Assembly: GCF_003610635.1 (NCBI RefSeq)
Contig: NZ_RAQJ01000003.1
Span: 310,001-374,000 of the forward strand
Origin: Ichthyenterobacterium magnum
Lineage (GTDB): Bacteria > Bacteroidota > Bacteroidia > Flavobacteriales > Flavobacteriaceae
Length of the DNA: 64,000 nt
Direction: 5' to 3'
In this document: positions 62,463-64,000 of the stretch, piece after piece
How the letters are laid out: each line of letters begins with the position of its first letter
How positions within the stretch are numbered: the stretch's first letter is position 1
The notes under the pieces: generated by a model
What the model was told of the DNA's origin: nothing
What the model saw: the letters and a program-made list of their open reading frames with translations, nothing else
Database searches by the model: none
Program-made: the position numbers and the translations under genes

Positions 62463-62987
62463 TTATTTATTATTAATAAGTTTAAGTATCGCTTCGTTTT
62501 GTGTCATTTTCGCATAATCTAAAGCAGAATCTCCTCTTTTATCTTTTAAAGTAGGATTAGCTCCTGCATCAACTAAAAGTTTGATTAATGCTTCATTACG
62601 ATTAAAAACCGCATAATGTAAAGGGATTTTTCCATTAGCATCTACTTTATTTGGATCTGCTTTAAAGTCTAATAAAGCTTTAACAACTGCTTCTCTATTT
62701 TTATAAACAGCAGCCATTAAAGGTGTACCATATTTACTATTGCCATCTATATCCTTAACTTTACTAGCTAAAAAAACAGCTAACTCATCACTACCTTTAT
62801 AACACGCCAAAGTTAATGGTGAAAACCCATTAGCGTCAACTACATTTATAGTATCAGCATTTATAGACATTAATGCTTTAAGTTCATCTATTGTACCAGA
62901 ACGCGCCACATCAAATATATTCTTTTGCGAAAAAGAAAGTGTAGACATAAATAACAAAACAACTAAGTAAGCATGTTTAATCATCAT
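62463..62987 (-). CDS. Exported ankyrin-repeat protein
   Basis: 174 residues. Signal peptide (HAYLVVLLFMSTLSFSQ) and four ankyrin repeats (ANGFSPLTLACYKGSDELAV, GTPLMAAVYKNREAVVKALL, NGKIPLHYAVFNRNEALI, GDSALDYAKMTQNEAILKL). Periplasmic ankyrin proteins elsewhere support redox enzymes. Here it precedes the DOMON-T9SS gene by seven bases, so the two form an exported pair. Confidence 0.88.
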   Translation of the reverse strand: MMIKHAYLVVLLFMSTLSFSQKNIFDVARSGTIDELKALMSINADTINVVDANGFSPLTLACYKGSDELAVFLASKVKDIDGNSKYGTPLMAAVYKNREAVVKALLDFKADPNKVDANGKIPLHYAVFNRNEALIKLLVDAGANPTLKDKRGDSALDYAKMTQNEAILKLINNK

Positions 62988-63067
62988 TTAGATAAATTTT
63001 GAGACAATTTTCAGCTAAAATAATTATTAATAACCAATTACACTAGGTAGTTTATCGAAAATTATTG

Positions 63068-64000
63068 CTATTTACTCAAGTACATCTTACGTCTAGAGTA
63101 CAAATTATAAAATTCGTCCTCCTTTAAGCTATCAATAAATAGTATACTTTCACCAGTACTTTTCATTTCTGGTCCTAGCTTTTTATTTACGTTAGGAAAC
63201 TTATTAAATGAAAATACAGGTTGTTTTATAGCAAAACCTTCTAGTTTTGGATTAAAATTAAAATCTGTAACCTTTTTCTCTCCTAACATGACTTTGGTTG
63301 CGTAATTCACATAAGGTTCTCCATAAGCTTTAGCTATAAAAGGTACTGTACGAGAGGCTCTTGGGTTAGCTTCAATGATGTATACCTTATCATCTTTTAT
63401 AGCAAACTGAATGTTTATTAGGCCTACTGTGTTTAAGGCTAATGCTATTTTTTTAGTATGGTCTTTAATTTGTTGCATTACAAACTCTCCCAAATTAAAA
63501 GGTGGTAAAGTAGCGTTACTATCACCAGAATGGATTCCGCAAGGTTCAATATGTTCCATTATACCAATGATATACACATTTTCTCCATCACAAATCGCAT
63601 CTGCTTCAGCCTCTATGGCACCATCAAGATAATGATCTAATAACAGTTGATTATCAGGCATTTTACGAAGTAAATCTACGACATGCTCTTCTAGTTCTTG
63701 CTTGTTAATTACAATTTTCATGCCTTGACCTCCAAGTACATATGATGGTCTCACTAAAATTGGAAAATCTAATACATCTGCAATAGCAGAAGCTTCATCT
63801 GCTGTTGTAGCGATATCAAACTCTGGATAAGGAATATTATTCTCCTTTAAAAGATTAGAAAACAAGCCTCTATCTTCAGCTAAATCTAAAGATTGATATG
63901 TCGTTCCTAAAATTTTAATTCCGTAACGATCTAGTTTTTCAGCTAGTTTTAATGCTGTCTGTCCGCCTAATTGTACAATAACGCCTTCAGGTTTTTCATG
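63068..64000 (-). CDS. carB: Carbamoyl-phosphate synthase large subunit, C-terminal part (5' partial)
   Basis: The frame is open to the right edge: 310 residues of the second ATP-grasp half. Seen: EGVIVQLGGQTALKLAEKLD, RPSYVLGGQGM, EIEADAICDG-type region (GAIEAEADAICDGENVYIIG), IEHIEPCGIHSGDS, and IIEANPRASRTVPF. It ends at MKSTGE...YSRRKMYLSK, soon after the ATP-grasp domain, so the usual C-terminal MGS-like allosteric domain (about 130 residues) is absent. It makes carbamoyl phosphate for pyrimidines and arginine. Confidence 0.95.
   Translation of the reverse strand, partial: HEKPEGVIVQLGGQTALKLAEKLDRYGIKILGTTYQSLDLAEDRGLFSNLLKENNIPYPEFDIATTADEASAIADVLDFPILVRPSYVLGGQGMKIVINKQELEEHVVDLLRKMPDNQLLLDHYLDGAIEAEADAICDGENVYIIGIMEHIEPCGIHSGDSNATLPPFNLGEFVMQQIKDHTKKIALALNTVGLINIQFAIKDDKVYIIEANPRASRTVPFIAKAYGEPYVNYATKVMLGEKKVTDFNFNPKLEGFAIKQPVFSFNKFPNVNKKLGPEMKSTGESILFIDSLKEDEFYNLYSRRKMYLSK

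Noticed and set aside
1-64000. CRISPR arrays, insertion sequences, prophage genes, tRNA or rRNA genes
   Set aside because: Looked for on both strands; no regularly spaced identical repeats, transposase motifs, phage genes or recognisable tRNA/rRNA sequence were found by eye.

Overview
The window is 64 kb of an AT-rich genome from a member of the Flavobacteriaceae (phylum Bacteroidota). The evidence is the type IX secretion (T9SS) C-terminal sorting domains, several STN- or CarboxypepD-type TonB-dependent receptors, ECF sigma/FecR pairs, lipoproteins with acidic residues just after the lipobox cysteine, promoters of the TTTG-N19/20-TAnnTTTG type, near absence of Shine-Dalgarno sequences, and families typical of this group (DUF6495, DUF4252, DUF2147, DUF5777). 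It resembles marine genera such as Winogradskyella or Psychroserpens, but the genus is a guess. It is chromosomal: most genes are housekeeping or envelope genes, and I see no phage, insertion sequence, CRISPR array, rRNA or tRNA.

Layout. 1-10.5 kb: the 3' part of a giant secreted LamG protein, hisS, a DUF6495 gene, an Oar-type receptor and the rpsF-rpsR-rplI operon. 10.7-21.3 kb: a lone LytTR regulator, priA, small envelope genes, a LytS/LytTR-type two-component pair, nadC-yihY-DUF2147 and rlmH. 21.3-26.5 kb: an acyl-CoA ligase/hydrolase pair, a short-chain fatty acid transporter and a lipoprotein phosphatase. 26.5-32 kb: rdgB, a DUF4242 pair including an unusual DUF4242/pseudo-cyclase/AraC fusion, and a DEAD-box helicase with a structured leader. 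32-41 kb: a VOC/SRPBCC cluster, trmH, a sirtuin, a membrane-anchored winged-helix regulator facing a lipoprotein, a glycosyltransferase, a haem-binding protein and purB. 41-45 kb: an ECF sigma/anti-sigma/DUF4252 operon and an S41 protease. 45-50 kb: a complete cobalamin-uptake locus (riboswitch-btuB diverging from btuFCD). 50-53 kb: rmuC, a decayed thioesterase gene, and a SatD-DUF3307 module with a repeat-bearing promoter. 53-61.6 kb: an ECF sigma/FecR/TonB-receptor signalling trio diverging from a run of exported proteins (repeat lipoprotein, OB-fold protein, T9SS protein, DUF5777 barrel, cytochrome-like lipoprotein, YceI). 61.6-64 kb: a DOMON-T9SS/ankyrin pair and the 3' part of carB.

How parts work together. 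Cobalamin is taken up through the outer membrane by BtuB, whose gene is riboswitch-controlled, and then through BtuF, BtuC and BtuD. Three regulators face likely target genes across short promoter regions carrying repeats whose spacing suits the regulator family: LytTR (21 bp), OmpR-like winged helix (10-11 bp) and SatD (inverted repeat at the start codon). Intergenic regions repeatedly carry palindromic dispersed elements; three of them form long stem-loops with covarying arms and seem to serve as transcription terminators.

The best candidates for undescribed biology are the exported redox/surface cluster at 57.2-61.6 kb with its signalling trio, the DUF4242/pseudo-cyclase/AraC fusion at 27.8 kb, and the SatD-DUF3307 module at 52-53.4 kb. 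All functions are read from sequence by eye; no database search was run.
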